Assembly: GCA_016282155.1 (NCBI GenBank)
Contig: JAEEJY010000010.1
Span: forward strand, 1 to 64,000
Direction of reading: 5' to 3'
Source of the DNA: Caryophanales bacterium
GTDB taxonomy: Bacteria > Bacillota_I > Bacilli_A > RF39 > UBA660
Length of the DNA: 64,000 bases
Position 1 is the stretch's first letter. Every line of letters begins with the position of its first letter. Under the pieces are notes generated by a model. It saw only the letters and a list, made by a program, of their open reading frames with translations, did not search any database and was not told where the DNA came from. Below, piece by piece: positions 23,873 to 31,146 of this stretch. A program made the position numbers and the translations under genes.

Positions 23873-25307
23873 AATCTAATACATTTTTTATTACTATAGT
23901 CTTGGTTCTTGATAATTCTTTTAAGGTAGTTGCTATACCTTCATTACCAATACCACTATATTTCCATCCTCCGAAAGGCATTTCAGCTGAACGGAAGAAA
24001 CTTGCACCATTAATTACTGCTCCACCACATTCGAGAGCGTAAGCAACTTTGAATGCTTTTTTCATATTTTCACTTATTACACAACCACATAACCCAAATT
24101 GGGATTGGTTAGCTATCTCTATAGCTTCATCAATATCATCGAATCCAATAACCGGGATAACCGGACCAAAGATTTCCATGTCTTTTGCGACATCCATATC
24201 TCTAGTTACATTATCTAAAATTGTAGGTTCATAGAAGGCACCATTTCTTTTACCTCCTATAACAATATTTGCTCCTTCTTTAACAGTATTGTTTACTTGC
24301 TCTTCTACCTTAATAGCAGCATTTTCATTTATTAAACAACCTATTTCTGTTTCAGGATCAGAAGGCATCCCCTGTTTCATACTTTTAATTTTTTCAACCA
24401 TACGGTCGATAAATTCTTGCTTACGGGAATTATGAATTAGGAAACGTTTACTTGCACAACATACTTGCCCTGTGTTGTAAAGTCTACCCCAAACTGTTTC
24501 TTCAACAGCTTTATCCATGTCTCCATCTTCTAACATAATGAAGGCATCATTTCCTCCTAATTCAAGCATAACATGAGTTAAATTATTACTACATGTTCCC
24601 ATTGTTTGAATACCGGCAGCAGTACTTCCGGTTAAACTTACACAATGTACTAGAGGATGTGCAGCAAGAGCTTGTCCTACTACTTTTCCATCTCCATGAA
24701 GTACATTTACTACACCAGCAGGCACACCTGCTTTTATTAATAATTCTCCATATCTCGAAAGAGTTAATGGATTATATGTAGATGGTTTTATAATTACCGC
24801 ATTACCCATTATAAGTGCGGAAGGTACTTTTTGCCCAAACAAATCGCAAGGGAAATTGAAAGGTATTATTGTGGCCACTACTCCTAATGGCTCCTGTACA
24901 GTATATTGAACCGTTTTTTCTTGCCCTGGTTCAATTCCAGCAGGAATATTTATACCATACATATGCTTTGCCCTTTCTACATATCCATGGACAAATATCT
25001 TCGTATTCCCAATTTCCGCGATTGCTTCTTTTATGGGTTTACCTGTTTCGTCAGATAAAAGTCTAGCTAAACTCTCTTTATTTTCTTCAACTAGATCAGC
25101 GAACTTATATAATATGTCGCCCCTTTCATGCATAGGCATTTTTGCCCATGCTTTTTGTGCTTCATGTGCTACTTTTACACATGCATCAACATCTTCTACT
25201 GTTGAATTTGGCACTGTATCGATTAATTCTCCGGTTGCTGGATTTATAACTTCTGTTGTGGCGCCATTACTAGCGTCTTTCCATTCTTTACCAATTAAAT
25301 TTCTCAT
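23871..25307 (-). CDS. NAD(P)-dependent aldehyde dehydrogenase
   Basis: 478 aa ALDH superfamily enzyme. It shows IIPFNFPCDLFGQKV (oxyanion Asn), the cofactor-contacting VIIKPSTYNP, SLTGSTAAG, general base Glu249 in LELGGND, nucleophile Cys283 in GQVCCASKR, and the C-terminal EMPFGGWKYSGIGNEG. The overall sequence is near the succinate-semialdehyde, lactaldehyde and GapN-type branch, so the aldehyde is uncertain. Two bases separate it from the FIST gene upstream. Codon third positions look somewhat richer in G/C than in flanking genes, which could mean a later arrival. Confidence 0.9.
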   Translation of the reverse strand: MRNLIGKEWKDASNGATTEVINPATGELIDTVPNSTVEDVDACVKVAHEAQKAWAKMPMHERGDILYKFADLVEENKESLARLLSDETGKPIKEAIAEIGNTKIFVHGYVERAKHMYGINIPAGIEPGQEKTVQYTVQEPLGVVATIIPFNFPCDLFGQKVPSALIMGNAVIIKPSTYNPLTLSRYGELLIKAGVPAGVVNVLHGDGKVVGQALAAHPLVHCVSLTGSTAAGIQTMGTCSNNLTHVMLELGGNDAFIMLEDGDMDKAVEETVWGRLYNTGQVCCASKRFLIHNSRKQEFIDRMVEKIKSMKQGMPSDPETEIGCLINENAAIKVEEQVNNTVKEGANIVIGGKRNGAFYEPTILDNVTRDMDVAKDMEIFGPVIPVIGFDDIDEAIEIANQSQFGLCGCVISENMKKAFKVAYALECGGAVINGASFFRSAEMPFGGWKYSGIGNEGIATTLKELSRTKTIVIKNVLD

Positions 25308-25309
25308 AA

Positions 25310-26479
25310 CTATTTTTCAAATCCTGTAAAGGATAACATTAAACCTCCACATGAATTTCTTGAGTGTTCATTATATCCATATTCACCAAAAGTAAATATA
25401 GTTATAAATGGTACACCATTAGCTTCCTTGACTAAGTTTTTATGAACTTCTTCAAGTCTATCGCCAATTCCTATTTTACGTCCACCACAGTGAACAAAGA
25501 AATATGCAGCCGGATTGTCCATTTTTTTATTTAAATCCTTTAATGTATCTTTAGTGGCATCGATTAGACCATCTATTGAGGATTCCATTTGGATAATAGC
25601 AGTATTCTCTACTACTTTGTTACCAACACTAATTGTGTTGTCTTCGTTACCATTCATAGGGTGACGAATTAAAGTTAAATCTCCTATAGGATCTTTAACA
25701 CCTAACGGCATTGTGATGCTAGCTGTTAAAAGATTCATTCCATATAAATCTTTAACATTTTGGTTTGTCCATTCAGCATACTTTTTAAGTGCTGGGACAC
25801 CATCGATTTCAACTATTTTTCTATCCCCTTCTACCTTAGTTACTATACCAACATTCTCACTTTCCTTGTAAGCGCCAGTATATACTGTTTTGATATCTTC
25901 GGGACATTCAGTAAAGAAGAATGCTACTGCTACACCATCTGAAAAACATTTGTCATCACAAAATATTTTCCATTCGCCCGCTAATGTATCATCAGCAGCT
26001 GATCCTCCAAAGAAAGGTACATCTCCGATAACATCTTGGATACCTTTTACATAGTATTCCTCCTCTTTAGGTGATGCTACCATATAATAGTATGATGGAG
26101 CATAACCTGCACCTATTTTTTCTAAGGCTTCTTGAGCTACCTTTCGCCCAGTTTCTCTAGCTCCCCCTTTTTGAAGTTCGCTAGCAGCAACGCTAACTTC
26201 TAGATCATTATCTTCTAGAGTTAGCATTCCTGCAAATCCATTCTCAGAACTTATTATTCCATCAGGGACAATTATTTTTTCTGAGGATGTACATCCGATA
26301 ACAGGAATATCTCCCATTTCAGACTTAATTCCTTTTATTACTTCTTTTTGGTTATATTTAACCGAAGTATATAACATTCCGATTTTTGGGTTTTTTACAC
26401 TTTTTTTTGCTTTTTTTCCTGTCTCGACACCAGCCTCAAAAGCAGAAATCTGTGTACTATAACTTACATTAGATTTCAT
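25310..26479 (-). CDS. FIST-domain sensor-like protein
   Basis: 389 aa. FIST_N (about residues 30-220, including IPVIGCTSSEKI, VPFFGGSAADD and SDGVAVAFF) is followed by FIST_C (about 230-375, including ITMPLGVKDP and FVHCGGRKIGIGDRLEEV, ending GEYGYNEHSRNSCGGLMLSF). FIST domains are proposed ligand sensors for small molecules such as amino acids. No output domain is attached, unusual for signalling use; the partner is the aldehyde dehydrogenase two bases downstream. An AGGAGGG site precedes the ATG. The large structured RNA region lies immediately upstream on the same strand with no terminator seen between. Confidence 0.88.
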   Translation of the reverse strand: MKSNVSYSTQISAFEAGVETGKKAKKSVKNPKIGMLYTSVKYNQKEVIKGIKSEMGDIPVIGCTSSEKIIVPDGIISSENGFAGMLTLEDNDLEVSVAASELQKGGARETGRKVAQEALEKIGAGYAPSYYYMVASPKEEEYYVKGIQDVIGDVPFFGGSAADDTLAGEWKIFCDDKCFSDGVAVAFFFTECPEDIKTVYTGAYKESENVGIVTKVEGDRKIVEIDGVPALKKYAEWTNQNVKDLYGMNLLTASITMPLGVKDPIGDLTLIRHPMNGNEDNTISVGNKVVENTAIIQMESSIDGLIDATKDTLKDLNKKMDNPAAYFFVHCGGRKIGIGDRLEEVHKNLVKEANGVPFITIFTFGEYGYNEHSRNSCGGLMLSFTGFEK

Positions 26480-26524
26480 AAGTCCCTCCTATTATATTTA
26501 TTCTTTTAATTATTAATTACAATT

Positions 26525-27366
26525 ATCTAACTATTCTGAAAATTTAAAATTCTTAAATTTTTAGATTAGTTAATAGTTCTTTCAAGAATATATTATTATC
26601 TACTTTCCCCTTTTTCTCACTACAATCACACATTTTTTTGGGATTCAAATAATATATTCTTAAACCCTCATTGGGTATTTATTATTAATTATAATGAATG
26701 CACTCTGAATAATAAGTCTCTAATTCATTATTATACTAACCATACCGGCACGGTTATTATGACGTCTAATAACCATACTATTTTTTGCCCCAAATAGTAA
26801 TCTTTTTCGTACCAATACTTTATAGCATTATTACTTATTCAATTTTTTATTCTTTTATTTTTTTAAATTTAATTTTCTATTTAATTAATCCTACGTCATT
26901 TCGGTCTCATATTCTTTATTTGAGTTGTATTTTAATGATGCCTATATAGAAGTCGCTATATAACATTATTAAATTACTTATTAATGATCAAGAAATCAAT
27001 TAAAGTATATAGATATAATTACCATATATTCCCAGACGTTTAATCGGTATATATTCCTTCAACTTTATAATCATGAGAATATATTACCTATTTAGTGCAC
27101 ATATAAATAGACAGATACTAATCAATAATTATTCTAAAAAACAGATAATTGACATTTCTCAATACTATACCCATCTCTAAGATTTAATAAATTCATCATT
27201 AGCTTTCCTATTTACATAAGTACTCTTTGGTACTTAAAACTTCGACTATCGTCTACTAACCAATCCTATATATCTTAGTTTCCTATAAATATATAGGACT
27301 CAAATAGTTGCCTCAACTAAGGTCTTACTTTAGCTATCAACTCTTATGCTTTACTGCCCTCCTTCT
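26525..27366 (-). ncRNA. Candidate large structured non-coding RNA (class unidentified)
   Basis: This gene-free stretch has no coding frame but is dense in helices. Perfect or near-perfect stems in plus-strand positions are: 26529-26535/26572-26578 enclosing 26539-26546/26554-26561; 26584-26597/26648-26661 (14 bp); 26691-26699/26723-26731; 26752-26759/26767-26774; 26777-26783/26792-26798; 26943-26949/26956-26962; 27046-27056/27077-27088 (one bulge); 27088-27094/27104-27110; 27217-27223/27230-27236; 27264-27273/27289-27298; 27306-27310/27338-27342. A TTGCTA-16-TATAAT promoter begins minus-strand transcription near 27366. It could be a free RNA or a leader of the FIST gene. Size and ornateness recall OLE, ROOL and GOLLD RNAs, but I cannot assign a class. 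Confidence 0.7.
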
Positions 27367-27372
27367 AGTTTA

Positions 27373-27400
27373 ATTATAACATCGCCAAATCGCTTAGCAA
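27373..27400 (-). promoter_or_regulatory. Promoter of the large structured RNA
   Basis: Minus strand TTGCTA at 27395-27400, 16-base spacer, TATAAT at 27373-27378; predicted start near 27366. Confidence 0.65.
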
Positions 27401-27602
27401 TAAGTTGAAAAGTAATTTCTAAAATTAGACATTTTTTGTGACAAGTAGGGTATATCTATCTAATTTATTACTTTTACATATTATAAAATAACACATTATT
27501 TTTCGGGAAATATTTTTGAGTAAAAAAATAGGCCTAGAAAAATATTTCCCAGACCTATTTTAGTAAAATACTGTAAAATTTTAATTTTTTTGTTGCAATA
27601 AA
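27401..27602. other. Gene-free spacer with interlocked inverted repeats
   Basis: Between the RNA promoter and the rpmE terminator. It holds a 13-bp perfect inverted repeat (27505-27517/27538-27550, arms GGGAAATATTTTT and its complement) interlocked with an 8-bp one (27525-27532/27554-27561, arms AAAATAGG and CCTATTTT). The second starts in the loop of the first and closes outside it, a pseudoknot-like order. The GGGAAATA arms also match Noc-site halves. Nothing else recognised. Confidence 0.5.
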
Positions 27603-27626
27603 AAAATAATACCTAAGTATTATTTT
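27603..27626 (-). terminator. Terminator of rpmE
   Basis: 10-bp stem AAAATAATAC/GTATTATTTT, loop CTAA, T run of seven on the minus strand. Confidence 0.85.
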
Positions 27627-27831
27627 ATTTATTTTCGATTCCATATTTACGATTGAATTTTTCAACACGTCCTGTCTTAGTTACAGTTCCTTGTTTACCA
27701 GTAAAGAATGGATGACATTGATTACAAACTTCAACATGAAGTTCTGGTTTTGTAGATTTAACTGTAAAAGTATTTCCACAAGCACATGTTACTTTAGTTT
27801 CAACATAATTTGGATGAATATCTTTTTTCAT
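27625..27831 (-). CDS. rpmE: 50S ribosomal protein L31 (zinc form)
   Basis: 68 aa from ATG 27829-27831: AAGGAG sits 9 bases upstream, and a longer in-frame reading begins inside the leader hairpin. L31 bridges the large and small subunits near the central protuberance. [24 protein letters not shown] and [13 protein letters not shown] carry the Cys residues of the zinc-binding (C+) type. Strong promoter TTGACA-18-TATAAT and a leader hairpin suggest autoregulation. Single gene with its own terminator. Confidence 0.95.
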   Translation of the reverse strand: MKKDIHPNYVETKVTCACGNTFTVKSTKPELHVEVCNQCHPFFTGKQGTVTKTGRVEKFNRKYGIENK

Positions 27832-27839
27832 ACTCTTAA

Positions 27840-27868
27840 CTCCTTCCGCCATGACTTTTATAAGTCAT
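27840..27868 (-). promoter_or_regulatory. Leader hairpin next to the rpmE ribosome site
   Basis: 7-bp stem ATGACTT/AAGTCAT (27851-27857/27862-27868) with loop TTAT lies directly before the GGAAGGAG site, in the only ~55-nt leader. Possible L31 autoregulatory element; ribosomal-protein leaders for L31 are known in Bacillota, but I have not matched this one to a model. Confidence 0.5.
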
Positions 27869-27887
27869 AGTAACTTTTTGCTCCTAT

Positions 27888-27917
27888 ATTATAACAACAT
27901 TTTATCTTATATGTCAA
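27888..27917 (-). promoter_or_regulatory. Promoter of rpmE
   Basis: Minus strand TTGACA at 27912-27917, 18-base spacer, TATAAT at 27888-27893: full consensus for both hexamers. Confidence 0.85.
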
Positions 27918-27920
27918 CAA

Positions 27921-28559
27921 TTAATCTCTTCTTTTTCCAAATAAATTAAGTAATTTTATAAATATATTAATAAAGTCTAAATATAAGTCTAGAGCGCCTA
28001 AAATAGCTAAGTTATCAGTACCGATACTAGCATATCTTTTTAACTTTTGCATATCATATGCAGTTATTCCCATAAACAAGATTAATCCTATCCATGATAG
28101 GAATAAATTTAGAGAAGGGGAATGTAAGAAAATATTTACTATTCCTAAAATAACAATTCCTAAAAGGGACATCATTATTATAGTTGAAAATCTAGTAAGA
28201 TCTATTTTTGTTACTGCACCAACAAAGGCAAATAAACCAAATACTAGGGCAGCTACCATAAATAAAAATACAATTGAAGCCATCTCATATAATACAAATA
28301 TACTTGAGAATGTTAATCCTGAAACAATTGAATATGCACAGAATAATAATTTTGCGGTAGTAGGTTCCATTTTATTAACACGAGCAGCTAATACTGTTAC
28401 TATTACAAGTTCAGCAATTATTAATACATAAAAGAATCCAGTACCAAATACAAAGTCTATTATTGATTGTGTAGTTGCAGTTACATAAGCAGTTACAAAT
28501 GTAATTAACAACCCAACAAACATCCATTTAAATACTTTTGATATAAATTTACTTTCCAT
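27921..28559 (-). CDS. Bax inhibitor-1 family membrane protein
   Basis: 212 aa, seven hydrophobic segments, matching the BI-1/YbhL/YetJ family of pH-sensitive calcium-leak-like proteins. FIKLLNLFGKRRD at the C-terminus and MGITAYDMQKLKRYA (the conserved T-x-x-D-x-Q-x segment) are family hallmarks. Short N-terminus of about 12 residues before TM1. Physiological role in bacteria is unsettled. Single gene; a TATAAT box lies upstream at about 28575-28580 and an AGGAGG site precedes the ATG. Confidence 0.88.
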   Translation of the reverse strand: MESKFISKVFKWMFVGLLITFVTAYVTATTQSIIDFVFGTGFFYVLIIAELVIVTVLAARVNKMEPTTAKLLFCAYSIVSGLTFSSIFVLYEMASIVFLFMVAALVFGLFAFVGAVTKIDLTRFSTIIMMSLLGIVILGIVNIFLHSPSLNLFLSWIGLILFMGITAYDMQKLKRYASIGTDNLAILGALDLYLDFINIFIKLLNLFGKRRD

Positions 28560-28602
28560 ATTTCTACCTCCTATATAATTATATCATAAATAAATAAAAA
28601 GA

Positions 28603-28619
28603 GTAGGGTGTTAGCCTAC
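28603..28619 (-). terminator. Terminator of murA
   Basis: Stem GTAGG/CCTAC with a 7-base loop, then CTTTTTATTT on the minus strand; it overlaps the end of murA. Confidence 0.7.
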
Positions 28620-29867
28620 ATCTTCAATTGATATAATTGCACCTACATTAGTAAGTTTTTCAATAATATTTTCATATCCTCTTAGGACATGTTCAACATT
28701 AGTAATTACAGATACTCCTTCTGCTTTTAATGCAGCTAAGATTAAACAAGCTCCAGCTCTTAAATCCGTTGCTTCTACTTTAGCTCCATGAAGATTAGAA
28801 GGTCCTGAAACAAATATTTTTCTTTCACTTATAGATATACAAGATCCCATAGTATTTAAATATGGTATATTTTTAAATCTATTTTCATAAATTGTTTCTT
28901 CAAGGACAGATTCTCCTAAACATTGAGTTAATAAAGGAGTAATAGGTTGTTGAAGATCAGTAGGGAATCCTGGATAACCTAAAGTCTTAATTCTAACTGG
29001 TTTTATATCTTTAGTTGCACTTACTTCAACATAATCATCACCAACTATCATATTTACACCCATCTCTTTTAATTTAGATAAAAGCATGTCTATATGACGA
29101 GGAATTATATTTTCGATACGTAATTTCTTACCAACTAAAGCACCTAAGATTACATAAGTACCTGCCTCTATACGATCAGGAATTACTTCTGTAAATCCTT
29201 TAGTTAATTTTTTTACACCTGTGATTGTTATTTTACTAGTACCAGCACCCTTAATATTAGCACCCATATTATTTAAGAAAGTAGCTACATTAACGATTTC
29301 TGGTTCTCTAGCAGCATTTTCAATTACTGTTACACCTTCTGCTTTAGCAGCTACTAACATAGTATTTATAGTAGCACCCACACTAGGCATATCTAGTAAT
29401 ATATTAGTTCCTTTTAATTTCTTAGCTGTTATTGTAAAACGGTTATCTTTTTCTACCACTTTTGCTCCTAAAGCTCTAAATCCTTTTAGAGTTTGATCAA
29501 TAGGGCGAGCCCCAATACTACATCCTCCTGGAAAATACATTTCTACTTTCTTATATTTTCCTAATAGGGCAGACATAAAATAGTAGGAAGCTCTTAATTT
29601 ACTTGATATCTTTTCTGGAATTTCCTTGTTTTTAATAGTCTTAGAGTCAATATATATTGAGCTACCATTTCTTTTAACTTTTGCTCCTAAATACTTTAAT
29701 ATCTCATTTAAAGCATCAATATCAGAGATATTAGGAACATTATCAATAACAACATCTTCATCACTTAAAAGGGCAGCAGGAATAAGTGCAACAGCACTAT
29801 TCTTAGCACCGCTTATTTCAATACTTCCTTTTAAAGTATGATTTCCTTCAATTCTTATCTGTTTCAT
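28611..29867 (-). CDS. murA: UDP-N-acetylglucosamine 1-carboxyvinyltransferase
   Basis: 418 aa, standard MurA length. Transfers enolpyruvate from PEP to UDP-GlcNAc, the first committed step of peptidoglycan synthesis; target of fosfomycin. The N-terminal GAKNSAVALIPAALL carries the substrate-binding Lys, and PGGCSIGARPIDQTLKG holds the catalytic loop with the Cys that fosfomycin alkylates, so the enzyme looks sensitive in sequence. GYPGFPTDLQQP (substrate-binding Asp) and DLRAGACLILAAL are also present. Own promoter (TTGCCT-17-TATAAT) and terminator. Confidence 0.96.
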   Translation of the reverse strand: MKQIRIEGNHTLKGSIEISGAKNSAVALIPAALLSDEDVVIDNVPNISDIDALNEILKYLGAKVKRNGSSIYIDSKTIKNKEIPEKISSKLRASYYFMSALLGKYKKVEMYFPGGCSIGARPIDQTLKGFRALGAKVVEKDNRFTITAKKLKGTNILLDMPSVGATINTMLVAAKAEGVTVIENAAREPEIVNVATFLNNMGANIKGAGTSKITITGVKKLTKGFTEVIPDRIEAGTYVILGALVGKKLRIENIIPRHIDMLLSKLKEMGVNMIVGDDYVEVSATKDIKPVRIKTLGYPGFPTDLQQPITPLLTQCLGESVLEETIYENRFKNIPYLNTMGSCISISERKIFVSGPSNLHGAKVEATDLRAGACLILAALKAEGVSVITNVEHVLRGYENIIEKLTNVGAIISIEDVG

Positions 29868-29888
29868 AACATCACGCTTTCTATTTTA

Positions 29889-29917
29889 ATTATATAGTTT
29901 TTTTAAATAAAAGGCAA
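29889..29917 (-). promoter_or_regulatory. Promoter of murA
   Basis: Minus strand TTGCCT at 29912-29917, 17-base spacer, TATAAT at 29889-29894, about 20 bases before the start codon. Confidence 0.75.
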
Positions 29918-29930
29918 ATATGTTTACAAA

Positions 29931-29955
29931 AAATAGTCATCAAAGATGACTATTT
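29931..29955 (-). terminator. Terminator of the dnaB-walJ-rlmH run
   Basis: 11-bp perfect stem AAATAGTCATC/GATGACTATTT with AAA loop and T run on the minus strand, overlapping the rlmH stop. Confidence 0.88.
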
Positions 29956-30405
29956 ATGATAACTTTCATTTTTTAATATTTTAAAAGCACGATAGATTTG
30001 TTCTAATAGAATTACTCGGAATAATTGATGTGGAAATGTCATTTTAGAGAATGATAGGGGATAATTACTTAATTTTAAGATATTATCAGATAATCCACAA
30101 GATCCTCCAATTATAAAAGTTATATTTGAATTATTTATTAGAGTAGAATCAATTTTACTAGCAAATTCTTCGCTTGTTAACATGTTACCTTTGATTTCCA
30201 TAGTAATTATATAATCTTTAGGATTAAGATGTTTTAAAATTAATTCTTCTTCCTTTTTCTTCATAATATCAATATTATCTGAATCATAGTCATCTACTTG
30301 GATAATTTCTAACTTAGTATATTTAGATAATCTTTTTTGATATTCCAAGATGGCTTCTGATAAATACTTTTCTTTTATTTTACCCACACATATAATCTTT
30401 ATCAT
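29950..30405 (-). CDS. rlmH: 23S rRNA (pseudouridine-1915-N3)-methyltransferase
   Basis: 151 aa SPOUT methyltransferase, dimeric, modifying pseudouridine 1915 in helix 69 of 23S rRNA. MIKIICVGKIKEKYLSEAILEYQKRLSKY at the start and the SAM-binding knot FIIGGSCGLSDNIL with SFSKMTFPHQLFRVILLEQIYRAFKI are diagnostic; the C-terminus NESYHK is the conserved tail. The staphylococcal homologue (orfX) hosts SCC elements at this end, but no insertion is seen here. Overlaps walJ by 4 bases. Confidence 0.96.
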   Translation of the reverse strand: MIKIICVGKIKEKYLSEAILEYQKRLSKYTKLEIIQVDDYDSDNIDIMKKKEEELILKHLNPKDYIITMEIKGNMLTSEEFASKIDSTLINNSNITFIIGGSCGLSDNILKLSNYPLSFSKMTFPHQLFRVILLEQIYRAFKILKNESYHK

Positions 30406-31145
30406 AATTCTATTACCTCTAATCTATCTTCTTGTTTAGCAACTAATAAGTTTTCAATATCTAGATTATCTTTAATATTATTATATGCAAGTACAGGGTC
30501 ATTATTATCATGACTTATATGGGCAAGTACTACATACTTAGTTTTTCCACCCACAAAATTAGTTAAATAATAAAGACAATCTTTATTAGATATATGCCCA
30601 CTATCACCTAAAACACGCATCTTTAAAGGATATGGTCTACTACAGTTCATAAGCATCTCAACATCATGATTACTTTCTAAAATGTAAGCACATCTATTTT
30701 TTAATACATCAAAATAATTTTTATTTATATAACCTGTATCGGTAATATATACTAAATCTTTATCATTATTAATAAAGATATATCCTTTGCATTCAGGAGT
30801 ATCATGTGATAGTTTAATTGTTTTAATCTCTATTTCATCAATATTATAATTATCTTCAATAAATACATAATTATCTATATCCATATCTATCGCATCATAG
30901 ATTTTTTTTGATAAGTAAATAGTAGGATTAACCTTATTAATAAATACTTTTAATCCTTGAATATGATCTTGGTGATTATGGGTAATAAAAATTCCTTCAA
31001 TATCCTTTATATCAACATCGATTTCTTTTAGCTTTGTAGATAGATAAAGGAAATTCCTTCCTACATCTATTAGAAATTTATGATTATTAATTTCTATGTA
31101 AGTTGAATTCCCTTTTGATCCACTCGACAAAACACAAAATTTCAT
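30402..31145 (-). CDS. walJ: WalJ/YycJ metallo-beta-lactamase-fold hydrolase
   Basis: 247 aa from ATG 31143-31145. MBL-fold nuclease family member: FITHNHQDHIQGL is the HxHxDH metal motif, with SHDT, YITDTGY and LAHISHDNN (final His) providing the other ligands. In Bacillus, WalJ/YycJ lies downstream of the WalRK cell-wall two-component system and is linked to DNA replication/repair coordination; here the WalRK genes are absent from the neighbourhood and the M23 peptidase gene is upstream instead. Overlaps rlmH by 4 bases. Confidence 0.9.
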   Translation of the reverse strand: MKFCVLSSGSKGNSTYIEINNHKFLIDVGRNFLYLSTKLKEIDVDIKDIEGIFITHNHQDHIQGLKVFINKVNPTIYLSKKIYDAIDMDIDNYVFIEDNYNIDEIEIKTIKLSHDTPECKGYIFINNDKDLVYITDTGYINKNYFDVLKNRCAYILESNHDVEMLMNCSRPYPLKMRVLGDSGHISNKDCLYYLTNFVGGKTKYVVLAHISHDNNDPVLAYNNIKDNLDIENLLVAKQEDRLEVIEL

Positions 31146-31146
31146 A

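Noticed and set aside
23871-26479. Recent mobile transfer of the FIST-aldehyde dehydrogenase pair
   Set aside because: Base use looks slightly richer in G/C, but no integrase, tRNA target or flanking repeats were found, so transfer cannot be claimed.
26525-27366. Group I/II intron, tmRNA or RNase P RNA as identity of the structured stretch
   Set aside because: I saw no group II domain V-like hairpin, no group I P7-type core, no RNase P GAGGAAAGTCC-type motif and no tmRNA-like tRNA ends or tag ORF. A covariance search is still needed.
26525-27366. Plus-strand orientation of the structured RNA
   Set aside because: One stem position (26931-26940/26964-26973) would be a G-U on the plus strand but A-C on the minus strand, yet only the minus strand has a promoter at the right end and a following gene.
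29950-29970. SCC-type integration at the 3' end of rlmH
   Set aside because: The gene end is intact, followed at once by its terminator and murA; no recombinase or repeats.
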